A stretch of 64,000 nucleotides of DNA, from NCBI GenBank assembly GCA_021234155.1, contig JAJEKV010000033.1:3451454-3515453 (forward strand). Direction: 5' to 3'. Positions 1 through 10,800 of this stretch are shown piece by piece (position 1 is the first letter of the stretch; each line of letters starts with the position of its first letter). The DNA comes from Isoetes taiwanensis (Eukaryota; Streptophyta; Lycopodiopsida; Isoetales; Isoetaceae). Position numbers and translations under genes: made by a program. The notes beneath the pieces were generated by a model, which was not told the DNA's origin, searched no databases, and was given only the letters and a program-made list of their open reading frames with translations.

Positions 1-506
1 AGACGGTAGAGTAATAATATTTCACAAGCGCCCAGCCCACGGGGAAGAAGCCGCAGATCTTTGGTAGCACTTTCGGGATTTGGCATGCACGCACGCCTAT
101 CAGAAAAGGTCGACCATGTCATTTTGGTAAAGCGGAAAACAGCCTTGGGCATTTTCGACTTTGCAGTACCCCACCTTCGACAAGGTAGATTGGCAGTGAC
201 AGCAGCTCATACCTCCCATGGGCGGGTGGAAGAGCTAGCATCCGCCATCCGAGGGGGATCAGCAAGGGATATACTCAGGAACTTGGGAAGTACAGTAGGT
301 ACAGCCCAAGTAAAGAAGTTCCTTGAGGATCACCCAGACTATCAGTAAATTAATGTAATGGAAATCATGACTACTGTATTAAGATATATCGACTATATAT
401 ATTAATATAAGATCCTTTTTGAATTGCATTTCCAAATGTTTTTTTGGTATCGTTGTCTTAACAATCATATCATTTAAACACCTAATGCAACCAACAAAAG
501 GAACTC
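1..506. other. Unassigned sequence upstream of gypsy gag
   Basis: A plus-strand frame runs open from about 10 to 348 and ends DHPDYQ-stop. It matches no family I recognise and has no clear start. The rest is AT-rich. Because a gag frame of a Ty3/gypsy element begins right after it, the stretch may be the element's leader or host DNA. I see no LTR end or tRNA primer-binding site, so the 5' LTR is either outside the window or lost. Confidence 0.3.
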
Positions 507-1856
507 ATGATAAATGGTGCTAATGTAATATGTGCAGTCAGAGCAGCCAGGAATGTCGACCTTGAGTTCCAAGCCCAAGGCGATCAGACACCTCTCAGAC
601 AATTCCAGCCTCGGGAACTATTCGAAGAGTATTACGCACCGACACCGGAAGAAGAAATCTCGCAGATGAGGTCAGATCTGCAGGAAATCAAAGCCATGCT
701 GGCAGGCAGAGGAAGAAACAGGCAGGACCAGAATGTACAGGTCCCAGAGGCCCGTTCTCAGCACAAAGGAAAGGAGAAAAAGAGGAACCGACCCAGATCT
801 TCTAGTTCCAGCTCTTCCGACAGCTCGGATTCAAGCTCTGAGTCTGAGGAGGAAACAATAAGAACGGCCCGGAAGGAAGAAAGAATAACAGGGAGGCAGC
901 AAGGCCAATCCGACTACCAGAAGAAGGTCGATTCGGCCTTAAGTAATGTTTGGAAAGCACGCAAGTTGGAACAGTTTTCCGGCAAAAACAGATCAGGGAT
1001 GGAAGCCGAAGCATGGCTAGACGAGATGAGTGAGTACGGAAATGCTTACGGCATGAAAGATAAAGATAAGGGCAGAGTAGCAACCGCTAACTTGAAAGGG
1101 GCAGCCCGTATTTGGTGGAGGGGTTATGCTAAAGCCCATGAGATGAGCAGAGACAAGTGCAGGTTCATAAAGTTCGCAAGGGCCTTCAAAAAGCACTATG
1201 TTCCAAGAGAACACAAGTGCCACCAGATGCAAGCGTTCCACAGATTGCAACAGGGGAACAAATCCGTACAGAAATATACGGAAGAGTTCATGAGGTTGAG
1301 GCTATATGTGCCAAAACTCAGCGAGAGAAGGGCAGTGGAAGGCTATGTGGAGGGGTTGAATGAGGACCTACGGAAGATAGTCCGAGCCCTCAACCCACGT
1401 TCAGTATCGGAGGCGGAAGCGAAGGCACTGAGCCTGCAAGGGACAGGGCCTCAGAAAAGTGAACCCAAGCAGTGGTATGACAAAGGAAAAGCATATGGAG
1501 GTCAGAGCCCAAGAGCAAACAAATCCATCACCGCAAAGACTCCATACAATCAAAATCAATGGAAAAGCGGCCAAAGAGAAAAAAAGTCACCTTCAAAGAT
1601 AAAGGACAAGGGGAGGCTCGAACTACTCAAAGACAGCCAAGGTTCCTCAACTCCATCCCGAAGAAAAGCGGCAGGAATGCATAGAAAAAACAGGTTGAAG
1701 CTCCGGTGTTTCCAGCCGGGCATAGAACACATAACCGCCCGCTCGCGGATCAATGCAAGCACTGCGGAGATGGGAGGTTGGGAGACCCCACGTAAGAAGA
1801 GGAGGACGAAGGACGCGACTATATCCATGGTGAGTGTCACATCTTTGCCGCCATAG
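507..1856 (+). CDS. Gag-like polyprotein fragment of gypsy copy 1
   Basis: The open frame gives 449 residues. Residues ~95-117 form an acidic serine-rich tract. Residues ~150-290 match the retrotransposon gag capsid fold: AEAWLDEM, AARIWWRGYA, FKKHYVPREH and YTEEFMRLRLYVP are recognisable and align with copy 2 at 10380-10790. A CCHC zinc knuckle should follow near residue 400, but the frame has slipped there: a broken CFQPG-like string remains where copy 2 has an intact CYRCMRPGH motif. The true gag-pol frame continues to about 1900, where the LINE cuts it. Capsid assembly is the family role. The ATG at 507 is the first available and may not be the native start. Confidence 0.8.
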   Translation: MINGANVICAVRAARNVDLEFQAQGDQTPLRQFQPRELFEEYYAPTPEEEISQMRSDLQEIKAMLAGRGRNRQDQNVQVPEARSQHKGKEKKRNRPRSSSSSSSDSSDSSSESEEETIRTARKEERITGRQQGQSDYQKKVDSALSNVWKARKLEQFSGKNRSGMEAEAWLDEMSEYGNAYGMKDKDKGRVATANLKGAARIWWRGYAKAHEMSRDKCRFIKFARAFKKHYVPREHKCHQMQAFHRLQQGNKSVQKYTEEFMRLRLYVPKLSERRAVEGYVEGLNEDLRKIVRALNPRSVSEAEAKALSLQGTGPQKSEPKQWYDKGKAYGGQSPRANKSITAKTPYNQNQWKSGQREKKSPSKIKDKGRLELLKDSQGSSTPSRRKAAGMHRKNRLKLRCFQPGIEHITARSRINASTAEMGGWETPRKKRRTKDATISMVSVTSLPP

Positions 1857-2339
1857 ACACAGAAAGCGCAAAGAGCCAGTACCAAGTAAGGATAGTGATA
1901 AGGGTAGCAGCAGATGTGTTTGGGAGAAGGATCAAAATTAGGAAGAAAGTGGCATTGTGAGCTTCAAGATGGTATGATGACGAAAAAGAGAGAACACAAG
2001 AGGAAATTAAGAAAGCATAAGGGGAGGGAGACATACCGAGAAGAGAAGGCAGCATACATAAGGTTACTAAAGAAGAAAAGATACAATAACCTGCTACAGC
2101 ACCAATGGTACATGGGAAAACTGCTGAGAAAACAGCCCCGAAGATTCCGGAAAGGATTCAAAACAAAGGAGGGGTAGCAATGTAAAAGCAAGGGACGAAC
2201 AAGATGACATTGGAACCGAGGGATGGGAGACATATCCGGACAAATTATATAAGACAGGGGTTTAACCGGTATAATACCAATACAAAGATGACCCGGACAA
2301 ACCATGCTTCAATATGTTGGAAGTAATGTTAGCCCTAAA

Positions 2340-3200
2340 CAAAATGGCTAATCACAAAGCACCAGTGATTTATACCTACCGACCGTGGAATTGCTGAAAT
2401 GCCGGAGACGTAAATTAGCGCATGTGCAACGCACATTTTAATGGCATCATACATACTGAGGCCCAGACGGATGGACATACAACAGAGTCATACCCCTACA
2501 TAAGGCGGGGAATAGAAAAGATCCGTGGAACTATAGGACGATAATGGTAAGCTCGATTTTCGCGAAAATGGTTTGGAAAGGTAATTGGATAACAAACTAA
2601 AAGAAATGGGCAGAGGAAGGAAATGTGAGAGCACAAGGGCAAGCCGGGTTCAGCACCAGAGCACTCAACCACGAGATCATCTCGTGACCCTTCGGATACT
2701 AATAGAGCGTAACAAAGCGCATGGAAAGAAAAAATAATCACGCTTTGTAGATTTCGTAAAAGCCGCTCGATACTGATCGAGAGAGAGAAGCCGCTAAAAA
2801 GACTAATGGATATGCAAGCCCCGAAGCATGGTAGGATCGATCGCAAGACCGCACCACAAGGTGTATGCAAAGATGGAGCAGGAAGGACAGTCGATAATAT
2901 GTGACACAGGGTGTGTGAAGCGGGGATGCCCGTTATCCCCAACTCGCTTTGGAATATACATAGATGCACTACGTGGATACATAACGGATCAGCAAGGGGA
3001 CAGTATGCCCCCCACACCGGGAGACACTAAGGTACCAATAATGCTATATGCGCGGACGATCTTAGTATGATGGCAACAAAAACAAAGGAATGCATTGCAT
3101 TGCTCAAAATTCGAACAATTTTGTGAAGATACGTGGCTAACAAAGTGAACCTAGCAAAACAAAGATAGTGATCTTTGGACATAGGAACAGCATAAACCTT
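2340..3200 (+). pseudogene. LINE reverse transcriptase remnant
   Basis: Fragments in shifting frames match non-LTR RT. LNKMANHKAP lies near 2337, an NYRTIMV-like motif near 2528, and a FVDF-KA-like motif near 2745. RGCPLSPTRFGIYIDAL (about 2923-2970) is the conserved RT block B motif. The catalytic YADD box has decayed to YARTI near 3048. At least six stops or frameshifts separate these blocks, so no enzyme can be made. Family knowledge: this RT would prime on nicked target DNA to copy its own RNA. Confidence 0.8.
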
Positions 3201-3699
3201 TCAGATATAAAGAGAAGGAGATAGAGGAAGCAAATGTAATACAGATATCTAGGTTATGATGCACATGGCACGTGGAAGTGGGCCAAAGGAGCTAAACGAT
3301 TCCAATCAGCTATAGGAAGTTACTTTAACATGAAAAACTTCAGAATGTAAGCCTAATAACTGATTGGGACATCAAATGTTACCTATTTAGTGCAGCGATA
3401 GCCACCACCCGGGTTATAACGGAGCAGAAGCATGGGGCCGTGCTTTAACGCAAAAGAAACCGGGAAAAGGTGAAGGAATTTTTAGACAATGGCACGCATT
3501 GTGAATTCGTGGTAAGGACAAACACGCCAATCGACAACCATGGTCCTCTAAACAGGCAAAGGCCGATGGAAGTGAGAGCATGGGAGAGAACCATAAGATA
3601 CCTGCCGAGACAACGCCGGAGACATCCAAGGGAAACCGCCCAAAGATTGCAATCACCGACCAAGAAAATCACACATCCTTGAAGGCACCGGATGGTTCA

Positions 3700-4212
3700 G
3701 AGAGGTGGCAACATGGACCGTGCGATGGGACTAAACCCGAAAGTAACCCGACAGAAGAAGAGCAGTGGAATGAGGAGTGGGCGCATTATAGCGACAAGAG
3801 CATGGCGGGCAGAGACATACAAGACCCAAGACAGACGGGCTCGCACAAGTTTTTAATCCGCACTAACATGGGACACCCAAAACCGGATAACATATTGGGG
3901 AAGAAACGTATGGGATAACGGGTCGATTCGGGGATGGGAAGCCACATCTAAGAATCTAAAAGGACAGATGGAGAGGGATAGACAGGAGGACAGGGATATG
4001 CAGAATATGTGATGGGGGAATAGAGGATGAAAACCATATGATTAACGACTGCCCGATCTATGGGGACATCAGGGACAGATATAGAAATATAAAGTGGGGG
4101 GAACCAATCCACAGGATGATGAAGATGACGGAATCGTTAGGGGATCTGGCAGATGCGATCCAAAGAATGATGACCATTACGAGAGGTACACAAAGGAAAG
4201 AGGGCTTGTAAT
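3700..4212 (+). pseudogene. LINE ORF2 C-terminal zinc-knuckle region
   Basis: At 3999-4052 the frame reads CRICDGG then HMINDC, a C-x2-C-x8-H-x4-C array found at the C-terminus of plant LINE ORF2 proteins. It is followed by a short charged tail that ends in a stop near 4212. The preceding stretch (3580-3918) is an open but uncharacterised spacer of the same protein. This motif and the downstream ATTCT tail identify the 3' end of the LINE. Confidence 0.7.
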
Positions 4213-4451
4213 ATGATCCGCATAACACGGGTCATACAAACCACACAAATTGCTCGCCTAAAAGTCGATTGATAACGACGATCACCGCACGGCCAAGAAG
4301 CCGAGGTAAAGCGGGTGCCGGTATTAAAGGAAAAAAGTCAGCCTTCAGAAAAGGCTACATTAAAACAGCGTGATGTGCTAGTAGCACCCTTTTAGGGAGC
4401 TCGCCCATGCTACACAAGTCCAGGGGCCTTACGGCACAAGGGACATAAATG

Positions 4452-4471
4452 TATTCTATTCTATTCTATTC
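4452..4471 (+). repeat. ATTCT pentanucleotide LINE tail
   Basis: Four ATTCT units close the LINE directly before the 3' copy of the target-site duplication. Short tandem tails of this type are produced at LINE 3' ends during target-primed reverse transcription. Confidence 0.8.
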
Positions 4472-4476
4472 TAGTA

Positions 4477-4839
4477 ATATCCACGATTGGTAAAATAGCC
4501 GCCAAATCTTTTATAGTCCTCATAGACTGTGGCAGTTCCCACAATTTCGCGTCACCAAGGATGGCACAAATGCTAAAGTTGAAAACACTAAAGTCTAAGC
4601 CCAGACCAGTAGTGTTAGCCACGGAGCCATCGTGCACACAAACCAAGAAGAGGGTGAATTTCAATATAGACTTACCGGGTATCAATATTGAAATGGGAGC
4701 AGAGATCATGAGCATAGGAAAATATGACCTCATCATAGGTATGGAATACCTCAACCCGGCAAAAGCACAAATAGATTGTGGAGAGCGGAAGGTGAAGCTC
4801 ACGGCGCCTAATCCGAAAAATCATAGAAATCTCGGGTAA
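4477..4839 (+). CDS. Aspartic protease fragment of gypsy copy 1
   Basis: The frame resumes after the LINE with STIGKIAAKSFIVLIDCGSS, and then [10 protein letters not shown]. The active-site triad is Asp-Cys-Gly rather than the usual Asp-Thr/Ser-Gly; copy 2 has DTGS at the same place. IGKYDLIIGMEYL is the conserved second half of the retropepsin fold. The frame ends at TAA 4837-4839 just before a degraded linker to RT. The protease would process Gag-Pol, but separation from gag by 2.6 kb of LINE rules out normal expression. Confidence 0.8.
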   Translation: MSTIGKIAAKSFIVLIDCGSSHNFASPRMAQMLKLKTLKSKPRPVVLATEPSCTQTKKRVNFNIDLPGINIEMGAEIMSIGKYDLIIGMEYLNPAKAQIDCGERKVKLTAPNPKNHRNLG

Positions 4840-5022
4840 GCAAGTGACACCTATAATGCAATGCATGTCGAGTAAGAAATTACTTAGATGCATCAAAAGG
4901 GAGCAAGTTGCATACATCTTCAAATTAGAACTTGTCAAGAAGAGGCAACTTAAGATAAGGAAGATAAACCAGTAAGCAAACTACCCAAGCAGGTAGCCAA
5001 GCTAATAGAGGAATTCCATGAC

Positions 5023-5958
5023 TTGTTCCCCGACGAAATCAAGGAGCTTCCGCCATACAGGGGAGTAGAGTGCGAAATTGCACTGGAACCAGGCACTAAA
5101 CCCACAAGTAAGGCACCATATAGAATGACAGCTCACGAACTATCAGAGTTGAAGAAGCAATTGCAAGAGCTGTTAGACTTAGGGTTCATAAGACCTAGTG
5201 TCTCTCCGTTCGGAGCCCCCATCTTATTCGTCAAAAAGAAAGATGGAAGCCTGAGGATGTGTATTGACTATCGTCAATTAAACAAACACACAATCAAGAA
5301 CAAGTATGCATTACCCAGAGTAGATGACCTGATGGATCAGTTACAAGGTGCCAGGGTCTTCTCCAAAATAGACTTAAGGTCTGGATATCATCAAATCAGA
5401 ATCAAGGAGGAAGATATTCACAAGACGGCCTTCCGAACAAGATACGGCCACTATGAATTCACAGTCATGCCATTTGGCCTATCAAATGCCCCAGCAACAT
5501 TCATGAGACTCATGAACGATATCTTTCGGGAATTCCTTGACACGTTTGTTATCGTGTTCTTCGATGACATCTTAGTGTATAGCAAGTCCCTAGAGGAGCA
5601 CATTCAACATTTGAGAAGGGTACTTGAGAAGCTGAGAAGGCACCAGCTTTATGCGAAATTGTCGAAATGTCATTTCGCCACCGAAAAAGTGGAATACTTG
5701 GGGCATATTATATCAGCAGATGGCATCTCCACCGATCCGGCGAAGATCCAAGCAGTGATTGAATGGCCAGCACCAAAGAACATACACGAGGTGAGAAGCT
5801 TTTTAGGCTTGGCAGGATATTATAGAAAGTTTGTCAAGAACTTTGCTAAGATAGCGACACCCTTTAACGGACCTCACCAAGGCGAAAAAGATAAAAGACT
5901 GGGTGGCACATTGGCAAAAGAAGGCTCAAGCAGATTTGAGAAGTTAAAGAAGCCTTAA
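5023..5958 (+). CDS. Reverse transcriptase domain of gypsy copy 1
   Basis: This is the longest intact piece of the element, about 311 residues. The order is the [18 protein letters not shown] lead-in, [39 protein letters not shown] and the catalytic [10 protein letters not shown] box. The thumb/connection region [11 protein letters not shown] and [16 protein letters not shown] follows. FFDD is the Ty3/gypsy form of YxDD. The real frame extends a little upstream of 5023 (VAKLIEEFH). It breaks near 5870, where the RNase H linker has shifted frame. Confidence 0.9.
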   Translation: MFPDEIKELPPYRGVECEIALEPGTKPTSKAPYRMTAHELSELKKQLQELLDLGFIRPSVSPFGAPILFVKKKDGSLRMCIDYRQLNKHTIKNKYALPRVDDLMDQLQGARVFSKIDLRSGYHQIRIKEEDIHKTAFRTRYGHYEFTVMPFGLSNAPATFMRLMNDIFREFLDTFVIVFFDDILVYSKSLEEHIQHLRRVLEKLRRHQLYAKLSKCHFATEKVEYLGHIISADGISTDPAKIQAVIEWPAPKNIHEVRSFLGLAGYYRKFVKNFAKIATPFNGPHQGEKDKRLGGTLAKEGSSRFEKLKKP

Positions 5959-7319
5959 CAACCGCCCTGCATCTTAACATTGCCCGATCCGGAGAAGGAC
6001 AAGCTAGTCGCGAATCGACGCGAGCAAGATTCGCGGCGGGAGCGCCTTTAATGCAAGAGGAAAGAGTCGTAGCATACGATTCATGAAAGATGAATGACGC
6101 AGAGACCGCTACCGACACATGATCGAGCTATTGGCAAGAGTAAGAGCTTTAAAGATCCGGAGACACTATCTATTGGGAAGGAAGTTCCAATTAGATACCG
6201 ACCACCGTAGAGTCCGCAGTACATCTTCACAAACCATTGTTGAATTTAAGACAAAGAAGATGGATGGAGTTCCCGGAAGAATACGACCGAGATTGTATAC
6301 AAAGCGGGAAACTCAATGTAGTCGCAGACGCTCTGTCAAAGGCACCCCTTAACAACAAGGGTGCATTGCAATGCCATATCAACACTTACCGGTGAGTTTG
6401 GCAAGAAAATAGAAGAAACGCCAACGCAGGACAAGGACTTCGAGGAAGTATGGGCTAGCCTCTCTAAAGAGGCAAGAACGGACAAAGAGAGAGAAGCCTT
6501 CAAACATTTTAAGAAGGAAGGAAAGCTATTGTACCATAAAAACAAGTTGTGTGTGCGAATCATCGAGTCGGAAGGTCGATTCTTCATGACACCCACAACA
6601 GCCCAATAGCCGACCCAATTGGTTTTCACGAAAACCTACTTCAAGATAAGAAGTAGTTACTATTGGCCGGGCATGAAGAAGCGAGATAGCAAGGTACATG
6701 CTGAAAGTGTCGACTATGCCGCCGAGACCAAGGCGGAACAACTCACCAATTCGAGGGAGCATTGGAGCCATTGCCGCACCAAACTCCAAGTGGGAGATAA
6801 TAAGCATGGACTTCATTCTGGGGCTCCCTAGAACCATAGGGGCAAAGATGCCTTAATGGTCGAGTCGACAAATTGTCGAAGATGGGCATTTTGTGCCTTG
6901 TAGGAACACCCCAAACCACGGCATTGGACACAGCGGTGCTATTCACAAAGGAGATTTTTAGACTCCATGGGATGCCAAGAGAAATAATCTCTCGATAGAG
7001 ATTCGAAGTTCATGAGTGCATTACGGCGGGGATCACTTCAGCACCATCGGAACGAAATTGTCGATGAGCACGGCTTATCATCCTCGAGACGAGATGGGCG
7101 ACGGAGCGCATTGTCGGATACTCGAAGATATGTTGCGGAATTATGTCCGAACAAGCAATCAAAGTGGGATGACTACATCTACTTGGTTGAGTTTGCATAC
7201 AATAGCACCAAGCAAGAGTCATCCCAAATGTCATGGATTTATGATCAACTACGCTATCGATTGCTTGACACGGACACTTGGCACAACCACATTGTCCAAG
7301 GTAGAAGTATCCCAGCCAG
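5959..7319 (+). pseudogene. Degenerate RNase H and integrase of gypsy copy 1
   Basis: Short matches to copy 2 appear in all three frames. [13 protein letters not shown] lies near 5975, RRHYLLGRKFQLDTDHR at 6161-6211, [16 protein letters not shown] at 6362-6409, [19 protein letters not shown] at 6626-6680, and the STAYHP...[11 protein letters not shown] region at about 7070-7150. The HHCC finger and the first two integrase acidic residues are disrupted. Frameshifts are dense, unlike the clean RT just upstream. Confidence 0.75.
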
Positions 7320-7691
7320 ATGCTCGCCGAGATGCAACAATTAGTTGAGGAAGTGCGAGGATACCTCTTAGCAGCAAGAAGCCGGCAAAAGAGCATAGCT
7401 GATCGGCACCGAACAGTAAGGGAGTTCCAGGTAGGGGACAATGTTTGGCTGAAGATAAAAGTCAAACAAGCGAAGCTTTGCATCGGCAATTGCAAGAAGC
7501 TTGCTCCAAGGTGGGCTGGTCCATTTAAAATTGTCAAAAGAGTAGGTAACCAAGCCTACAAATTGGACTTACCAGCACACCTCAAGATCCATAGAGTCTT
7601 TCACGTAAGTCTCCTAAAGAAACACACTCCTAATCCGGAGGAAGTATTGGAGACACCGAAGTTCTTCGGAATTAACGGACGATCAGCTTGA
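7320..7691 (+). CDS. Integrase C-terminal (GPY/F) fragment, copy 1
   Basis: Residues [20 protein letters not shown] lead into VGDNVWLKIKVKQAK. LAPRWAGPFKIVKR and AYKLDLP then form the GPY/F module of gypsy integrases, and KIHRVFHVSLLKKH ends it. The frame slips against the chromodomain frame near 7669. This module contacts DNA and precedes the targeting chromodomain. Confidence 0.8.
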   Translation: MLAEMQQLVEEVRGYLLAARSRQKSIADRHRTVREFQVGDNVWLKIKVKQAKLCIGNCKKLAPRWAGPFKIVKRVGNQAYKLDLPAHLKIHRVFHVSLLKKHTPNPEEVLETPKFFGINGRSA

Positions 7692-7902
7692 GATTGTCCC
7701 TGAGTTTCTTCTCGACCGATCCTATAAGAAGACGAGAAGATCTCAATTTCTCCAGTACCTTGTGAAATGGACGCACTTACCAGTGGAGGACGCTACGTGG
7801 GTACTACAATCAGATCTTGAGAAGCAGTACCCACAATTCATGGAGCAATGCAAGGGTCAGCTCGTTACCGAAGTGGTGGAGCTCGAACCGATGGGTGAGT
7901 AA
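7669..7902 (+). CDS. Chromodomain of gypsy copy 1
   Basis: Read from GAA at 7669, the frame is open for 77 codons to TAA at 7900-7902. It contains FLQYLVKWTHLPVEDATWV, the aromatic-rich chromo fold (Y, W, W), then DLEKQYPQF and an acidic tail. In chromoviruses this domain reads histone marks and guides integration into heterochromatin. It was joined to the integrase but is now offset by a frameshift. Confidence 0.75.
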   Translation, partial: ELTDDQLEIVPEFLLDRSYKKTRRSQFLQYLVKWTHLPVEDATWVLQSDLEKQYPQFMEQCKGQLVTEVVELEPMGE

Positions 7903-8608
7903 GGTAAGTAGGAGTCTACTTCGATGCCACCGGAAGTAGTCAGCTTGAGAGAAAAGAGGTCATTCAGGAATGCATTGATAGGAAAAGCACCTCTAGCCCC
8001 ATATATGTTTTGATAGGGGGAATCTATCCTTCACGCCCCATATACGAGAAGGACCCATCCTCCACGATGGGCAACTAAAGGTGTAGGCATGAGCGGCATA
8101 TAGGCATGATAGGGGCTGTCTCCACGGCCACGATGGAAGAAGCATCCTCTTCCTATGCCGGGAGATTAGTCGCACATTCATGTAGATAGGTGGGGTGGTC
8201 ACCATATAACCAAAATTTTTATTAATAACTAAAATGATACTAATGTAGTGTCGAACCTGCAGGCCAATAGAACGACAAACAGGCGGGAGGTCGCACTACA
8301 AGACCTTGTAGCATATGTAGTAAATAAATGCTACAAGGGGACGAGAACCTTAAGAACACTTTTTGTTATGTTCAATCTTGATATTTTAAACTTGATATTT
8401 TAATGTTAATATTTTAACTAATGTTGAATTAAGGCATAAATTAAATGCCTTACCATGCGGTTATTATGAACATTGCAATTAGAATTTTAAGTATTATCTT
8501 ATAATAATTGTTAATTACATGTACCATCCAAGCTTCCTTGTGCGTGTATCTTTCCAAGGTGGGAGCCCGCGATCTTTGCGGACAAACATCAATCCAAGGT
8601 GGGGAGAA
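7903..8608 (+). other. Non-coding 3' region and purine tract of copy 1
   Basis: No credible coding is present. It lies between pol and LTR and ends in a purine-rich run (about 8597-8608, aaggtggggagaa) right before the LTR, as expected for the polypurine tract that primes plus-strand synthesis. Copy 2 has the same arrangement, including a long pol-LTR spacer (14662-15251). Confidence 0.6.
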
Positions 8609-10175
8609 TGTGGCGTTCGGGATAATATACGGTATGAATCGATTATATTATCGACCGTCAGTACATGTCGACTTAGGCGACATGCGCGATCGACCATAAA
8701 AGGGTAGTACCCTAGGGTACAACCTTGTGACCTATTATATTGCACATGCTAAGGCCACATGTAAATATAATATCCTTTTGCCATGTGGCAATAGCCCATT
8801 GACCAATCGGGGCCCAGCCCTAAAAGTCGTGGGGATAAAGGGGCATAAACCCTAAAAGGGAAACCTTTTCAGTTCCCAGCCCCATAAGTCGGATCGAGCA
8901 GCGGTGGGCGTTTTTCTCGCGTGAAGCGATAGAAGAGGAACCGAGCATTCCTTAGTAGCAACTCGATCCAAGCCCGGCAATCTCGAGATTGGCAAGGCAT
9001 GGGCGCCTTCACAGAGAGTGGGAGCCAGCCAAGAAGCCGGTTAGTGGTTGATCCGATAGTTAGATCGAGTTTTCAGCCCTCATTCGGTAGGATTAGTGTT
9101 CATTCTTAGCTCTAGGCGACCCCCTGACCCTAAGAATGATAGGTACTAATCAAAGGAACCTAACCATGTATGATTAGGTAGATTAGAGTAGATGTATTCT
9201 ATTGTTTCAGATTCATTTGTGATGATATTGTGACATTCTATCGCCACTCTTGTGTATTGGGAAGGGGTAGAGACCCGAGCCCAAGTGGTTGTATGATCAT
9301 AGTTTTAGCCCATTAATTCCCATTAATGCGGCGTGCATAAGACCCTTTGGTTTGTGGGTGGCGGAGCTAGACCGGCCGACAAGGGAGGGCTTGTCTAATC
9401 ACGGTTGATCCGGCTGGTAAACGACGGCGGTAGGGGAACACTTGTGAGCTAGGCCTAATACCACAGCCTTGGCGTGAGAGGCGGGGGTATGGGCTCGACA
9501 CTTTCGTGGGGTGATCGTCATCTTCCGGTGAGTTCAAGTCAGATCTGGCGGTGGCTCTCTAGCTTCGCCCGTGGTTAGCATGAACCTTACGGAGGAGAGA
9601 GATCTCCTCACGCCTCATTGGGACGGGGAGATGCAACCCAAGAAAGCAGTAGCCCCTCGGCTATTCACGGCGGGCTACTTTCGAGCTCCAATACTTTTCA
9701 GCCTATCCGCATAGTATGCAACACAGCGGAGGGGCGGATGGAGTGGACTACCCAGCGACCATGTTCCTATGCCCGCCAAATCCATTTGCCATGAATTAAA
9801 TGCGCATGCTATCACGGAGACCTCAAGGCTGTCGGTCGATCCCCATGAGTCCGAGCTGGGTAGGATCTCCCCTATGTCATGTTGATGTACTGATGTGTGA
9901 TGCAGCTACTGTGATATGGTGGACCACCCTTCGAGGTGGGTATATTTTTATTGCTTGATGTCATGTGCTCATGTATTGTTACGCTTCCGTTGCTAGGTCG
10001 ATCTCGAGGGAGACGGGATGAATGACACGTCCATTCTTCCCCGTCGGGTTCTTGGCCACCATCGAGAGCCCGATGTTAGGTGGACGGCCTCACATCAGCG
10101 AGCAGGTGCTGGTTTGAGGGATGATCTCCAGTTTGTATACGATCGGGGCATCGTATATGAGCCGGGGCCGTCACA
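8609..10175 (+). repeat. 3' LTR of gypsy copy 1
   Basis: It begins TGTGGCGTTC after a purine tract and ends GCCGTCACA, near-complementary termini with TG...CA ends. The copy 2 LTR (15252-16484) begins TGTGACGTTC and ends GCGTCACA. It shares internal blocks, such as the GGAGTGGAC region near 9739 and 16049, the CCACCCTTCG block near 9926 and 16238, and GAATGACAC near 10019 and 16333. This copy is 1567 bp against 1233 bp, so indels distinguish the two. No start codon or gene lies within it. Confidence 0.75.
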
Positions 10176-10244
10176 CCGGAGGCTGAAGCTTCATGGTGGA
10201 CCCTCCGTGCTCTCTCCACATTGGCCGGGCACAAGAAGCTTCCC

Positions 10245-10405
10245 TATCGTACGTTCACTTATGTACTCATACGACGGGATAACGATGTATGAGTACATGA
10301 GTATCGTACGTTCACTTATCGTACACTCACTTATGTACTCATACTCCAACCATGACTCTGCATTCAGTCCGCCACAGGTGGACTGAATGCAGAGTCATGG
10401 TTGGA
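10245..10405. repeat. Fold-back and shuffled repeat junction
   Basis: A 26-bp sequence at 10345-10370 is the exact reverse complement of 10380-10405, separated by 9 bp. The right arm is in-frame gag of copy 2 (NAESWLDE), so the left arm is an inverted copy of coding sequence. Just upstream, tatcgtacgttcacttat occurs at 10245-10262 and again at 10302-10319, cacttatgtactcatac recurs at 10328-10344, and gtatgagtacat (10287-10298) is an inverted piece of the same sequence. This is a mosaic of local direct and inverted copies exactly at the 5' truncation of copy 2. Confidence 0.9.
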
Positions 10406-10800
10406 CGAAATGAAGGAGTTTGGGAAGTCCTATGGCATGACAGAAAAGGATACAGGAAAGGTTGCCACCACAAACCTTACAGGAGCTGCCCGTATTTGGT
10501 GGAAGGGCTACGCTAGAGCCAAGCATCTGGATAGGAGCAGGTGCAAATTTAAGAAGTTTGCCAAAGCCTTTAAGTCGCATTATGTGCCTCGTGCGCACAA
10601 ATGCCAACAAATTCAGACCTTCTATAGGTTAGAGTAGAAGGGTATGTCGGTTCAGGCTTACACTGATGAATTTATGCGCCTGAGGCTGTATGTACCAGGT
10701 ATGAATGAAAAGAGGGCAGTGGAGGGCTACATTGAAGGGTTGGCCCCATCAATTAAACGAATGGTTAAGGCCATAGACCCGAAATCAGTTGCGGACTCGA
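10380..10800 (+). pseudogene. Gag capsid fragment of gypsy copy 2
   Basis: NAESWLDEMKEFGKSYGM, AARIWWKGYARAKH and FKSHYVPRAHKCQQIQ match copy 1 gag. A single TAG stop (10635-10637) follows FYRLE, where copy 1 has LQQGN; the same frame then continues through VQAYTDEFMRLRLYVPG. Near 10790 the frame shifts. The N-terminal part of capsid is absent. Confidence 0.8.

Larger units (their letters stand above)
1901..4471 (+). mobile_element. 5'-truncated LINE nested in the gypsy protease region
   Basis: The host gypsy sequence encodes a continuous peptide across the gap: ...QVRIVI before 1900 and STIGK after 4477, matching copy 2. The insert ends in a pentanucleotide tail (ATTCT repeats, 4452-4471), typical of a LINE 3' end. 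The sequence tagtgata (1893-1900) is repeated as tagtaata (4472-4479), a target-site duplication with one mismatch. Inside are RT remains (about 2340-3200) and a CCHC C-terminal motif (3999-4052). No endonuclease domain is visible, so the copy is 5'-truncated. Many stops show that it is old. Confidence 0.85.
507..10175 (+). mobile_element. Decayed Ty3/gypsy chromovirus, copy 1 (5' LTR not seen)
   Basis: Domain order on the plus strand is gag (507-1856), aspartic protease (4477-4839), reverse transcriptase (5023-5958), degraded RNase H and integrase (5959-7319), integrase C-terminus (7320-7691), chromodomain (7669-7902), a long non-coding 3' region, a purine tract just before 8609, and a 3' LTR (8609-10175). 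PR-RT-RH-IN order defines Ty3/gypsy, and the terminal chromodomain places it among chromoviruses. A LINE (1901-4471) interrupts gag-protease. RNase H and integrase carry many frameshifts and stops, so the element is dead, although its RT frame is still open. The 5' LTR is absent from the window. Confidence 0.85.

Noticed and set aside
8609-10175. LTR as the 5' LTR of gypsy copy 2
   Set aside because: A purine tract precedes it and no primer-binding site follows it; copy 2 starts mid-gag at a rearranged junction 200 bp later, so it is the 3' LTR of copy 1.
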